Shown here piece by piece: positions 1-7,374 of a stretch of DNA of 64,000 nt. The notes below the pieces were generated by a model that had not been told where the DNA came from, did no database searches, and saw only the letters and a list, made by a program, of their open reading frames with translations. The position numbers and the translations under genes were made by a program. The stretch is taken from contig JAFUTI010000023.1 in the NCBI GenBank assembly GCA_017471465.1, forward strand, positions 186,001 through 250,000, written 5' to 3'. This DNA is from Prevotella sp. Lineage in GTDB: Bacteria; Bacteroidota; Bacteroidia; Bacteroidales; Bacteroidaceae. The first letter of the stretch is position 1. Every line of letters starts with the position of its first letter.

Positions 1-454
1 CAGCCATCTGGCGGTTATAGAACTGCCACGTCTCGGGTGTGGTATAAGGATGCTCTGTGACGCCGAAGTTCAACATCCAACGGGTATAGGCCCGCAGTTC
101 GTAATAGCCTGAGTAGAGCGAGTCCTGCAGTACAAACTGTCCGCAGGTATGGCCCTCGGGTGCCACGATGATGTTCTGGCGCTCCACGAGCAGACCGTCG
201 GGCGAGAGCAGCTCGACATAGAGGATGCGGCTCATGTCTGTCGGCTTCAGGTTGTCGGCACGGACGACATAGGCCTTATACCACAAGGTATCGCCCACGA
301 AATAACACTGGTTGTCGGTATGCATATAGACCTTCTCCTGAACTTGGGAGACGGAAGACTGTTCAAGACGTTCGCGGATATCGTCAAGAGACCCGGCTTT
401 CAGGTTGATGGTTGTCAGCAGCAGGACGGCCAACAGGCAGGAAAAATGCTTCAT
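1..454 (-). CDS. Secreted MG2/macroglobulin-like protein, N-terminal part (gene runs off left edge)
   Basis: Only the first ~151 residues are inside the window. Translation starts with a signal peptide (MKHFSCLLAVLLLTTINLKA) followed by YMHTDNQCYFVGDTLWYKAY, a pattern typical of the large Bacteroidetes envelope proteins that begin with an MG2-like beta-sandwich and often end in a TonB plug-like domain. Those proteins are exported to the periplasm or outer membrane; their substrate is generally unknown. It is transcribed divergently from the TonB receptor at 548, with 93 bases between the two start codons. The family assignment rests on the N-terminus only, so the full domain order cannot be stated. 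Confidence 0.6.
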   Translation of the reverse strand, partial: MKHFSCLLAVLLLTTINLKAGSLDDIRERLEQSSVSQVQEKVYMHTDNQCYFVGDTLWYKAYVVRADNLKPTDMSRILYVELLSPDGLLVERQNIIVAPEGHTCGQFVLQDSLYSGYYELRAYTRWMLNFGVTEHPYTTPETWQFYNRQMA

Positions 455-511
455 TTAGTCAATGGTTTAGACTTTTGACGCGAAAAAGGCCAGAAAGTTT
501 AATTTTTTGAT

Positions 512-519
512 TACCTTTG
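512..519 (+). promoter_or_regulatory. Bacteroidetes -7 promoter element (TACCTTTG) for the TonB receptor
   Basis: TACCTTTG matches the TAnnTTTG consensus of the primary Bacteroidetes sigma factor and lies 28 bases before the ATG at 548. No clear TTTG -33 element at the usual spacing is visible. No cobalamin riboswitch-like leader fits in the short gap. Confidence 0.5.
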
Positions 520-547
520 CACCGTTTTTTTTCAAAATAACCGTTTT

Positions 548-2572
548 ATGTACAAACCACAGTTCAACAAGCGCCGTGTGCTCGTGTTCCACCAGTTCGG
601 GAACAAGGGTTGGTCGCTCTTCAGCTGTCTCGGTCGCGAGGTCGTCTGCTCGGTCCTCTCAGTGTCGACACTCACCTACGCGTCGGCAGAGAGCATCAGC
701 ACACAGCCCGTGACGGCCGACACCGTCGCCACGACGACAGCCCGCGAGCTGACACTCGACGAGGTCAGTGTGACCGGATCGAGGGCGCCCCTGACGAAGA
801 GTCAGGCTGCGAGAATGGTCACTGTACTGGACCGTGCTGACATTCAGCAGGCGCCGGTACAAAGTATTAACGATTTGCTGAAGTACGCCGTCGGCGTAGA
901 TGTCCGCCAGCGAGGGCCCATTGGCGCGCAGACCGACATCACGATGCGAGGCGGCACACAGGAGCAAATCATCATCCTGCTCAACGGCATCAACATCTGC
1001 GACCCGCAGACCGGCCACAACGTGCTGGACCTGCCCGTCGACCTGAGCGACATCCTGCGCATAGAGGTGCTCGAAGGTCCTGCCGGCCGCATCTATGGCA
1101 CCTCCTCACTCGTCGGTGCCATCAACATCGTGACAGAAAAGAAGCTCAAGCAAGTGATGGCGCAAATGGAGGGGGGCTCATTTGGTTACGCCAAAGTCTC
1201 GTTCAAGTATGACGGTATCTCTGCCTCCTACGCACGCAGCGACGGCTACAGCCGCTGCAAGGCGGGCGGGCTGAACAGCGACTTCAGCGGCGCGAAAGCG
1301 TTCTACCAAGGTCACTACCGGGGCGAGAACAGTCACGTCAGCTGGCATCTGGGCCTTACCGACAAGGGTTGGGGCTCTGCCACGGCATACGCCTCGCCCA
1401 AATGGCAGGCCGACGACCAGTACGAACACACCACGAAGCTGCTGGCCGACATCCAGAGCGACACCCGCTGCGGGGCCCTGAACATGCACGCCAACATCTA
1501 CTGGAACCAGCACCAGGACCGCTATGAGGGCTATCGCGGACGCCCCGACCTGCTGAAATACAACTATAACCGCACCGACGTCTTTGGTCTGTCGCTGAAC
1601 AGCTATTTCGACTGGGTGGCGGGACGCACGGCCTTCGGCGCCGAACTGCGCAACGAAAACCTGCTGAGCGGCAACCTCGGCGAACCGCTCACCCGCCCGC
1701 ATCACATCAACGGCACCGACCGCGACTACACGCTGGGCCTGAACCGCACCAACATCAGCGGTTTCGTAGAGCACAACGTGCTGCTGCGTAACCTGACGGT
1801 GTCGGCCGGTCTCGTCGTGGTGAAGAACACATGGACCGACATGAACCCCACCATCTATCCCGGCATCGACGCCAGCCTGCGCTTAAACCGCCACTGGCAA
1901 CTACACGCCAGCTACAACACGTCGCTGCGCATGCCTTCGTTCACCGAGATGTACTACAAGCTGCAGGGCTATGCCGCCAATCCCCATCTGAAGCCCGAGG
2001 AGATGCAGGCCATTGAGGCAGGCGCTTCTTTCAACGCTTCTCATTTCACGTTTCACACCGCACTATGGCGCCACTACGGTCGCAACATGATAGACTGGAT
2101 TATGGACACAAGACAGGGTGACGACGCCACCTGGCAGAGCGTGAACCACACCCGTCTGAACAGTGTCGGCATCGAGGCGTCGGCAGAGTACAAGGTCCGA
2201 CGCGCTACATTCAACATCAGCTATAGCTACATCGATCAGGAGAAAGACCTGGAGCAGGGCGTCATATCACAGTATGCCCTGGAGTATCTGCGCCACAAAC
2301 TGGTGGCTGGCCTGTACCTACCGCTGTACAGCGACCTGTGGCTAAAAGTCAGTCTGCGCTGGCAGGACCGTGTCGGTCAGTACACCGACTTCGATGGTTC
2401 CGTATGCGACTACGAGCCTTACGCACTGGCCGACACCCGCCTGTCGTGGCAGAAGCCGGCCTACGAGCTTTACGCAGAAGCCGACAACCTGCTGGACACC
2501 ACCTACCGCGACTACGGTCTGGTGCCACAGCCCGGCCGCTGGCTCATTGCCGGCATCCGTCTCAAGCTATGA
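548..2572 (+). CDS. TonB-dependent outer-membrane receptor (BtuB-like)
   Basis: 674 residues. After a long N-terminus the protein has a TonB box/plug region (LTLDEVSVTGSRAPLTK near residue 69, RGGTQEQIIILLNGINICDP near 138, LEGPAGRIYGTSSLVGAINI near 175) and a C-terminal beta-barrel ending in an aromatic-rich strand (GRWLIAGIRLKL). This is the layout of small BtuB/FecA-type receptors that import siderophores, cobalamin or similar ligands using TonB energy. The segment before the signal-peptide core is unusually long and basic (FNKRRVLVFHQFGNKGWSLF), resembling extended signal peptides. No SusD partner follows, which argues against a SusC role. The ligand is unknown; cobalamin is one possibility. 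Confidence 0.85.
   Translation: MYKPQFNKRRVLVFHQFGNKGWSLFSCLGREVVCSVLSVSTLTYASAESISTQPVTADTVATTTARELTLDEVSVTGSRAPLTKSQAARMVTVLDRADIQQAPVQSINDLLKYAVGVDVRQRGPIGAQTDITMRGGTQEQIIILLNGINICDPQTGHNVLDLPVDLSDILRIEVLEGPAGRIYGTSSLVGAINIVTEKKLKQVMAQMEGGSFGYAKVSFKYDGISASYARSDGYSRCKAGGLNSDFSGAKAFYQGHYRGENSHVSWHLGLTDKGWGSATAYASPKWQADDQYEHTTKLLADIQSDTRCGALNMHANIYWNQHQDRYEGYRGRPDLLKYNYNRTDVFGLSLNSYFDWVAGRTAFGAELRNENLLSGNLGEPLTRPHHINGTDRDYTLGLNRTNISGFVEHNVLLRNLTVSAGLVVVKNTWTDMNPTIYPGIDASLRLNRHWQLHASYNTSLRMPSFTEMYYKLQGYAANPHLKPEEMQAIEAGASFNASHFTFHTALWRHYGRNMIDWIMDTRQGDDATWQSVNHTRLNSVGIEASAEYKVRRATFNISYSYIDQEKDLEQGVISQYALEYLRHKLVAGLYLPLYSDLWLKVSLRWQDRVGQYTDFDGSVCDYEPYALADTRLSWQKPAYELYAEADNLLDTTYRDYGLVPQPGRWLIAGIRLKL
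2029..2063. repeat. Degenerate period-7 array inside the TonB receptor gene
   Basis: Five consecutive 7-mers read TTTCAAC, GCTTCTC, ATTTCAC, GTTTCAC, ACCGCAC. The array is in frame and encodes FNASHFTFHTAL in the barrel. It belongs to the set of similar arrays described in the findings. Confidence 0.5.
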
Positions 2573-2579
2573 AACGAGA

Positions 2580-2607
2580 AAGAGGCTCGCCAAGTGGGGA
2601 GCCTCTT
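2580..2607. terminator. Bidirectional hairpin between the TonB receptor and dnaA
   Basis: AAGAGGCTC and GAGCCTCTT form a 9-bp stem around a 10-base loop between two convergent genes. The right arm runs into the dnaA stop codon. A short T-rich stretch follows on the plus strand, so it could end transcription from the receptor; its action on dnaA transcripts is inferred. Confidence 0.6.
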
Positions 2608-4012
2608 ATTTCTTCAGTTTAAAGGAGTTTTCTATACTGCTGACCTCAGCCGAAAAAGCCTTGTCGACCTTCAGCCGCTGCTCTACCGTCGAACAGCTGT
2701 GGAGCACTGTAGAATGATCGCGTCCACCGATGAGCTGACCAATACGTGAGGCAGGCATCTTCGTGTATTTCTGTGCCAGGTACATCGAGACCTGACGCAC
2801 CAGCACGTAGTCGTGCTTGCGACTCTTGCTGAAGACATGCTGCTGGGCGATGCCATAGTGGCCGCAGACTTTCTCAAGAATATCGTCGATGGTCAGCGGA
2901 TGATTATCGACCTTGACGGCACGCTTGATGACACGTTCTGCCAGACGCATGTCGACAGCACTGTTATAGACGATACTATAGGCCATCAGGGAGTTGACGA
3001 CACCCTCCAGGTCGCGCACTGAGCCGTTGGCTGTCTCAGCAATGAACTGGATGACGTCAGTGGGTATTCTCAGACCATCGCGTTTGCACTTAGCATTGAG
3101 GATGTCAATACAGAGCTGCAAGTTGGGCTTCTCCAGTTCGGCAATAAGTCCACAGGAGAAACGCGTCAGCAGACGGTCCTTCACGCCGGCAAGGTCTACT
3201 GGCGGCCGGTCGCTGGCCAGAATGATCTGCTTGCCCAGACGGAACAGGTGGTCGAAGATATAGAAGAACGTATCCATCGTCTTCGTGGCTCCTACCCATT
3301 CCTGGATATCATCGACTATCAGCACGTCGATGGTCTGATAGAAGTTAATGAAGTCGTTGGTGGTATTACGGCGCACAGCATCAGTGAACTGTACCTGGAA
3401 CAGACGGGCCGAGACGTAGAGCACGCGCTTCTGCGGATACAGCTCCTTACAACGGACGCCAATCGCATTAATCAGATGTGTCTTGCCACAGCCCGAAGGA
3501 CCGAAGACGAAGAAGGGATTGAACGTCGACTTTCCCGGATGCTCGGCAATAGAGAGACCGACGGTGCGCGGCAGTTTGTTGCTGTCACCCTCGATGAAGG
3601 TCTGGAACGTCTTGTGGATATCCAACTGAGGATTGAGGTCACGAGGGACGGCGTCTATCACCGTCGGCGACTGGTTGCCGCGGCTTTTGGGCTGTGGCAC
3701 GTCGATGTCGGCAGGCTGCTCGGCAGCCACATCCTGTGTCAGACGGTGCGCTTTGTCGGTAACGATGCGGTAGTTGAGCTTGACCTTCGCCTTGAAGCTA
3801 TTGGTCAGTGCCCAGTACATCAACCTGATATAATATTGTTCCAGATACTCACAGAAGTAGGCGCTGGGAACCTGCAACAGCAATGTGGCGTCGCTCTCCG
3901 AGAAAGACTCGAAGACGATGGGCTCGAACCACGTTTTGAACTGTTGCTCAGTGACGTTCTGCCGAATGAGTTGGAGGCAGTTGTCCCAAAGCGCCTTATG
4001 ACTGTTATTCAT
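2606..4012 (-). CDS. dnaA: Chromosomal replication initiator protein DnaA
   Basis: 468 residues, normal length for the family. Domain I starts at the N-terminus (WDNCLQLIRQNVTEQQFKTW). The AAA+ core has Walker A GPSGCGKT at 171-178 and Walker B LIVDDI at 231-236, and domain IV carries the DNA-binding signature GGRDHSTVLH near 429-438. DnaA binds the origin and opens it for replication. The start is the ATG directly before domain I. Downstream it converges on the TonB receptor; upstream is a 285-base AT-rich gap. I looked for classical DnaA boxes (TTATNCACA) in that gap and did not find any, so the origin is probably not here. Confidence 0.97.
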   Translation of the reverse strand: MNNSHKALWDNCLQLIRQNVTEQQFKTWFEPIVFESFSESDATLLLQVPSAYFCEYLEQYYIRLMYWALTNSFKAKVKLNYRIVTDKAHRLTQDVAAEQPADIDVPQPKSRGNQSPTVIDAVPRDLNPQLDIHKTFQTFIEGDSNKLPRTVGLSIAEHPGKSTFNPFFVFGPSGCGKTHLINAIGVRCKELYPQKRVLYVSARLFQVQFTDAVRRNTTNDFINFYQTIDVLIVDDIQEWVGATKTMDTFFYIFDHLFRLGKQIILASDRPPVDLAGVKDRLLTRFSCGLIAELEKPNLQLCIDILNAKCKRDGLRIPTDVIQFIAETANGSVRDLEGVVNSLMAYSIVYNSAVDMRLAERVIKRAVKVDNHPLTIDDILEKVCGHYGIAQQHVFSKSRKHDYVLVRQVSMYLAQKYTKMPASRIGQLIGGRDHSTVLHSCSTVEQRLKVDKAFSAEVSSIENSFKLKK

Positions 4013-4297
4013 CTGGCGTACTCTTGTTTTTTCGAAATAAAAATATTATAGCAAGGTTTAATAATTCCCTGATTGTTTTGTGGTGCAAAGTTCGGAAATT
4101 TTTCCCAATCTGCAAAATTTGGTTATTTTTTACACGAAGAGGTTTCCCACGTAACCCGCTTGATTTTCAGTATTTAACACGTTTCACAATTTTTCGCGAA
4201 AAAAAAGGTCTTGCAAGAATCGATGTCTTTACTTTTCAGCACTTTACGAACATTGCAATCGGACTTTCCGAAGATTTATTATTTAGACAAAATAAAA
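4013..4297. other. AT-rich intergenic region upstream of dnaA
   Basis: 285 bases with no reading frame of note. A minus-strand GAACTTTG (plus-strand 4086-4093) resembles the -7 element with one mismatch and could serve dnaA. Several T- and A-tracts occur, but no DnaA box cluster or strong hairpin is evident. Confidence 0.4.
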
Positions 4298-5200
4298 TTA
4301 CTTGTCTTTTTTGCCGAAAACTGAGAAGTGGATATAGCGTTTCGGATGCGCCTTGAAATCAATCATCAACGAGTCGGCATGAGCCATCGTCGCGTTCAGG
4401 TTATTATACAGTTCTGCATCACGTAACAGCAGACCCACCGTACCCTCCTTGCTGTCGAGTCTGGCCGTCATCTGCTCCACGTTCTGCAGCGTACGGTCCA
4501 CCTTGGCCATCGTGGCAGCCAGGTTCATCTCGTTCAGGGTGCGCGTCAGCGTGTCGGCATTGGCCATCACGCCCGTTGCCTTGCTCATCAGCACGGGCAA
4601 CTGGTGGTTCAGGCTGGCCGTCAACTGGTTCAGACCGGCGGCCGTCGTTGTCAGTCCGGCTGTAATGTCTTCAATGTTGTGCAGCGAGTGGCCGATAGTG
4701 GGGTCAGCCAACAGCGCATTGACAGAGGCGAGGATAGAGTCGAGCTTAGGCAGCATCTTTTCTATCTGCGGCACCATGTTGGCGGCCTTGCCCATCACGC
4801 CAGCCTGTTGGGCTCCCATGATGGTGTCACCCACTGCCAGTCGCGAGGCGGTCATATCCCCCAGTCTCAGTTCAAGTCTCACGTTGCCCAGCAGGTCGCT
4901 GGCAATCTCGGCACAGGTACCCTGTGGCAGTTGCATGTCGGCATCAAGTCCCAACGTGGCAACAATATGGTCAGGGCGGTTGTAATCGTAGTTGATACTC
5001 TCCACGGTTCCCACCTTCACGCCATTGCAGTAGACGGGGCTGGAAGCTGACAGTCCTGTCACGTCGCTGAACTGTGCCATATACTTGTTACCGGCAGAGA
5101 GCATGCTCAGTCCCTTCAGGAAATTCATGCCGAAAAACAGGACTACCAGGCCGACGATGGCCACCAATGCTATCTGTACTTCCTTTGTAAAAAACTTCAT
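4298..5200 (-). CDS. MCE/MlaD-family lipid-transport substrate-binding protein
   Basis: 300 residues. One N-terminal membrane helix (IALVAIVGLVVLFFGMNFL) is followed by an MCE domain (LSASSPVYCNGVKVGTVESI) and a long helical tail rich in leucine and threonine (about residues 140-285). Proteins of this family form periplasmic rings that carry lipids between inner and outer membranes. The gene lies 5 bases downstream of the amidase gene and is clearly co-transcribed with it. Partner MlaE/MlaF genes are not in the window. The exact lipid cargo cannot be told from the sequence. Confidence 0.88.
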   Translation of the reverse strand: MKFFTKEVQIALVAIVGLVVLFFGMNFLKGLSMLSAGNKYMAQFSDVTGLSASSPVYCNGVKVGTVESINYDYNRPDHIVATLGLDADMQLPQGTCAEIASDLLGNVRLELRLGDMTASRLAVGDTIMGAQQAGVMGKAANMVPQIEKMLPKLDSILASVNALLADPTIGHSLHNIEDITAGLTTTAAGLNQLTASLNHQLPVLMSKATGVMANADTLTRTLNEMNLAATMAKVDRTLQNVEQMTARLDSKEGTVGLLLRDAELYNNLNATMAHADSLMIDFKAHPKRYIHFSVFGKKDK

Positions 5201-5205
5201 ATCAG

Positions 5206-6396
5206 TTATTTCTTGTTCTTGTTTGCTTTGTATTCACGGATGGCCTCGTTGACATTGACCTTCTTCCCGTCCTTGAACGCAATGATAAATGCCTGCGGGA
5301 AACGGTCGGCCAGCTGTTTGCGAAGCTGGTATATCTCGGCATAGTTCTCAGAGGCACCGACCGTGTATTTATACATACCGCCCTCTTCATAGCAGTCGGT
5401 ATCGGCGACGCCCTTGAGTTGCTGGCTGCCGGCTTTCAGCCTGACAGAACTGGCTAAGATCTGCACCTTGAATATTGGTGCAGACGACTCGGCTGATTCC
5501 GGCGTTGCCGGGGTCTCCGGCGCTGCCGGATTCTCTGGTGCTGCAGGAGTCGCGGGAGCCGGCCGGTCCACGGGTTCTGCCGGTGCCGGCTTATAAGGCA
5601 CTTTTATGCCGGGTGCCACCTTATTCTTATAGGCCACAAAGGCGTTATAGAATCCGCGTGTGTACTGCTGCAGGGCAAGGTCACTGTTCATGTACTGTTC
5701 CTCGTCGAGGGTCGAGATGAAACCGAGCTCCATCAAGCAGGCGGGCATCGACGTCAGGCGAAGGACGGCGAGATTGTCCTGTTGTACGCCCTTGTCCTGA
5801 CGGTGTGTTGCCGCACAGATATTCTTCTGCATGAACTTGGCCAGCTGGATGCTGTTCTCCATATTCTTGTCCTGTATCAGTTCAAAGAGGATATTACTTT
5901 CAGGCGAGTTGGGGTCGAAGCCCTCGTAATGCTGCTGATAGTTATCCTCGTAAAGGATGACGGCGTTCTCACGCTTGGCCACCTCCAGATTCTCGATATA
6001 GCCCTGTTTGTTACCATTGCGGCGGCTGCGTCCTAAGGTGTAGGTTTGATAGCCTCGTGCGACATGGCCTTTCGGCAGGGAATTGATATGGACTGAGACA
6101 AAGAGGTCGGCCTTGGCCTTGTTGGCAATCTCGGCCCGCTGCCACAGTTCCAGGAAACGGTCTGTCTTGCGGGTGTAGACGACATTCACGTCAGGGCAGT
6201 TCTGTTCAAGGATACGCCCGAAAGCCAGGGCATAGCGCAGTGTCAGCGTCTTCTCATACGACATCTTGCCCAATGCGCCGAAGTCCTTTCCGCCGTGACC
6301 GGCATCGATCACGACCGTAAAAGCCTTCTTCGCACCGTCTGCCGACAGGGCGAAAGCGAGTGTCAAACAGAAAAATATCAACAGCCTTTTATACAT
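5206..6396 (-). CDS. Secreted N-acetylmuramoyl-L-alanine amidase (Amidase_3)
   Basis: 396 residues with a signal peptide (MYKRLLIFFCLTLAFALSADG). The catalytic domain shows VVIDAGHGGKDFGALG near residue 30 and VSVHINSLPKG near 105, the zinc-binding motifs of AmiA/AmiC-type amidases that cut the peptide off peptidoglycan during cell separation. It is followed by a Pro/Ala/Glu-rich linker (about 270-305) and a C-terminal SPOR-like segment (FKVQILASSVRLKAGSQQL), which would bind denuded septal glycan. First gene of the pair with the MCE protein. The pairing of an amidase with an MCE protein suggests joint envelope maintenance, which is inference. Confidence 0.92.
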   Translation of the reverse strand: MYKRLLIFFCLTLAFALSADGAKKAFTVVIDAGHGGKDFGALGKMSYEKTLTLRYALAFGRILEQNCPDVNVVYTRKTDRFLELWQRAEIANKAKADLFVSVHINSLPKGHVARGYQTYTLGRSRRNGNKQGYIENLEVAKRENAVILYEDNYQQHYEGFDPNSPESNILFELIQDKNMENSIQLAKFMQKNICAATHRQDKGVQQDNLAVLRLTSMPACLMELGFISTLDEEQYMNSDLALQQYTRGFYNAFVAYKNKVAPGIKVPYKPAPAEPVDRPAPATPAAPENPAAPETPATPESAESSAPIFKVQILASSVRLKAGSQQLKGVADTDCYEEGGMYKYTVGASENYAEIYQLRKQLADRFPQAFIIAFKDGKKVNVNEAIREYKANKNKK

Positions 6397-6440
6397 CGGT
6401 GTGCAAAGTTACTGCTTTTTAACGAAAAAACCGACAAACA

Positions 6441-6818
6441 TCAGTCGGTTTTATCATTTATTAAATGTAGCTCCACGCCTGCCCCCTCGCAGTCGGCACC
6501 CATTGGCGGGGTTACTTTCGTCAGCCACAGGTCGATGGAAGTGATTTTGGGGAAGTCGCGAAGCAGCGCCTTGACAATGCGTCCGGCAACATGTTCCAGG
6601 AGCTGAGACGGCACTGTCATCTCACTGCGGACAAGCTGGCAGACGGCGGCATAGTCGAGGGTGTCGCCGACGGCATCAGTCTCCATGGCCTGCTGCCAGG
6701 GATAGCCGATGCGGAGGGTGACAAGGAAGTCGCCACCCACAATACGCTCCTGAGGCAGAACGCCATGGAAGGCCCTAAGCCTCAGTTTCTCTATCCGTAT
6801 GTACGTCTGTATCTGCAT
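6441..6818 (-). CDS. folB: Dihydroneopterin aldolase
   Basis: About 125 residues from the ATG at 6818 (MQIQTYIRIEKLRLRAFHGV). FolB converts 7,8-dihydroneopterin to 6-hydroxymethyl-dihydropterin in folate synthesis. The pattern GVLPQERIVGGDFLVTL is the usual start of the fold, with later DYAAVCQLVRSEM and the final strand SIDLWLTKVTPPMGAD. An upstream in-frame ATG would add 8 residues but lies further inside the preceding gene; the internal start fits the family better. Even so the start lies 44 bases inside the end of the upstream gene, suggesting translational coupling. The next folate enzyme, folK, is at 49.4 kb. Confidence 0.9.
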   Translation of the reverse strand: MQIQTYIRIEKLRLRAFHGVLPQERIVGGDFLVTLRIGYPWQQAMETDAVGDTLDYAAVCQLVRSEMTVPSQLLEHVAGRIVKALLRDFPKITSIDLWLTKVTPPMGADCEGAGVELHLINDKTD

Positions 6819-7341
6819 CGGGGATATCGACCAGATCGGCATTGTTCGTATATTTCTTCAAGGCTCGCTCCACACCGATCTTCCATGTGTTGATACTCTC
6901 ATCGCGCAACTCCAGCGAGCTGACGAGCTTGATGACATGGTCAATGGGCATACCATAGCGCAGTACACCCGAGATGAGCTTGGCATAGTTCCAGTATTCG
7001 GGGTTGAACTTCTCCGAGAGTCCTTCGACGGTCGTCTTGTAGCCGCGCTTGTTCTCGAACTGGAAGTCGTAGCGTTTCGTGCCGTCGGGGTTCACCTGCT
7101 TCAGAATCTTTCCGCGGGTCACCGTCTTAGGCAGGACGATACCCTCTTCGTCGTCCTGCAGCCCGGTGAAGATCTCATAGGGCCGTCCGTCGAGCAGTCC
7201 AACGAAGGCGACCCATTTCTCTTTGTTATTCTGGAAACGTACCACGTCGCACTCCAGCACCGGCGGGCGCACTTCAGTCACCTTGGGACGCACCTCGCTC
7301 TGCTCGGCATTTCCGTTGTTGGTATTCTGTTCCTGTGTCAT
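6775..7341 (-). CDS. Stand-alone protein resembling the C-terminal domain of B12-dependent (class II) ribonucleotide reductase
   Basis: 188 residues. The core (ECDVVRFQNNKEKWVAFVGL, RPYEIFTGLQDDEEGI, RYDFQFENKRGYKTTVEGLS, NPEYWNYAKLISGVLRYGMP, INTWKIGVERALKKY) reads like the last ~150 residues of adenosylcobalamin-dependent ribonucleotide reductases of Bacteroidetes, as I remember that family. The large catalytic barrel is absent: the first 30 residues are low-complexity (MTQEQNTNNGNAEQ) and the sulfatase gene follows upstream. It may be a remnant of a lost nrdJ or a domain kept for another role. The frame is intact and has its own ATG, which favours expression. The family call is from memory and needs a search. 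Confidence 0.6.
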   Translation of the reverse strand: MTQEQNTNNGNAEQSEVRPKVTEVRPPVLECDVVRFQNNKEKWVAFVGLLDGRPYEIFTGLQDDEEGIVLPKTVTRGKILKQVNPDGTKRYDFQFENKRGYKTTVEGLSEKFNPEYWNYAKLISGVLRYGMPIDHVIKLVSSLELRDESINTWKIGVERALKKYTNNADLVDIPDADTDVHTDRETEA

Positions 7342-7374
7342 AAAAACTATTTTTGATGTCTATTATTTTGGTTT

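Noticed and set aside
455-547. Cobalamin riboswitch before the BtuB-like receptor
   Set aside because: Only 93 bases separate the divergent start codons and the promoter lies 28 bases from the ATG, leaving no room for the aptamer.
1169-1175. Short G6 run in the TonB receptor gene (and a similar one near 59115 in the pump gene) as further phase switches
   Set aside because: Six G is within the normal range for GC-rich coding sequence, the frames are intact and the runs do not lie near the start.
4013-4297. Replication origin next to dnaA
   Set aside because: No cluster of DnaA boxes or AT-rich 13-mers was recognised; a GC-skew plot of the full chromosome would be needed to place the origin.
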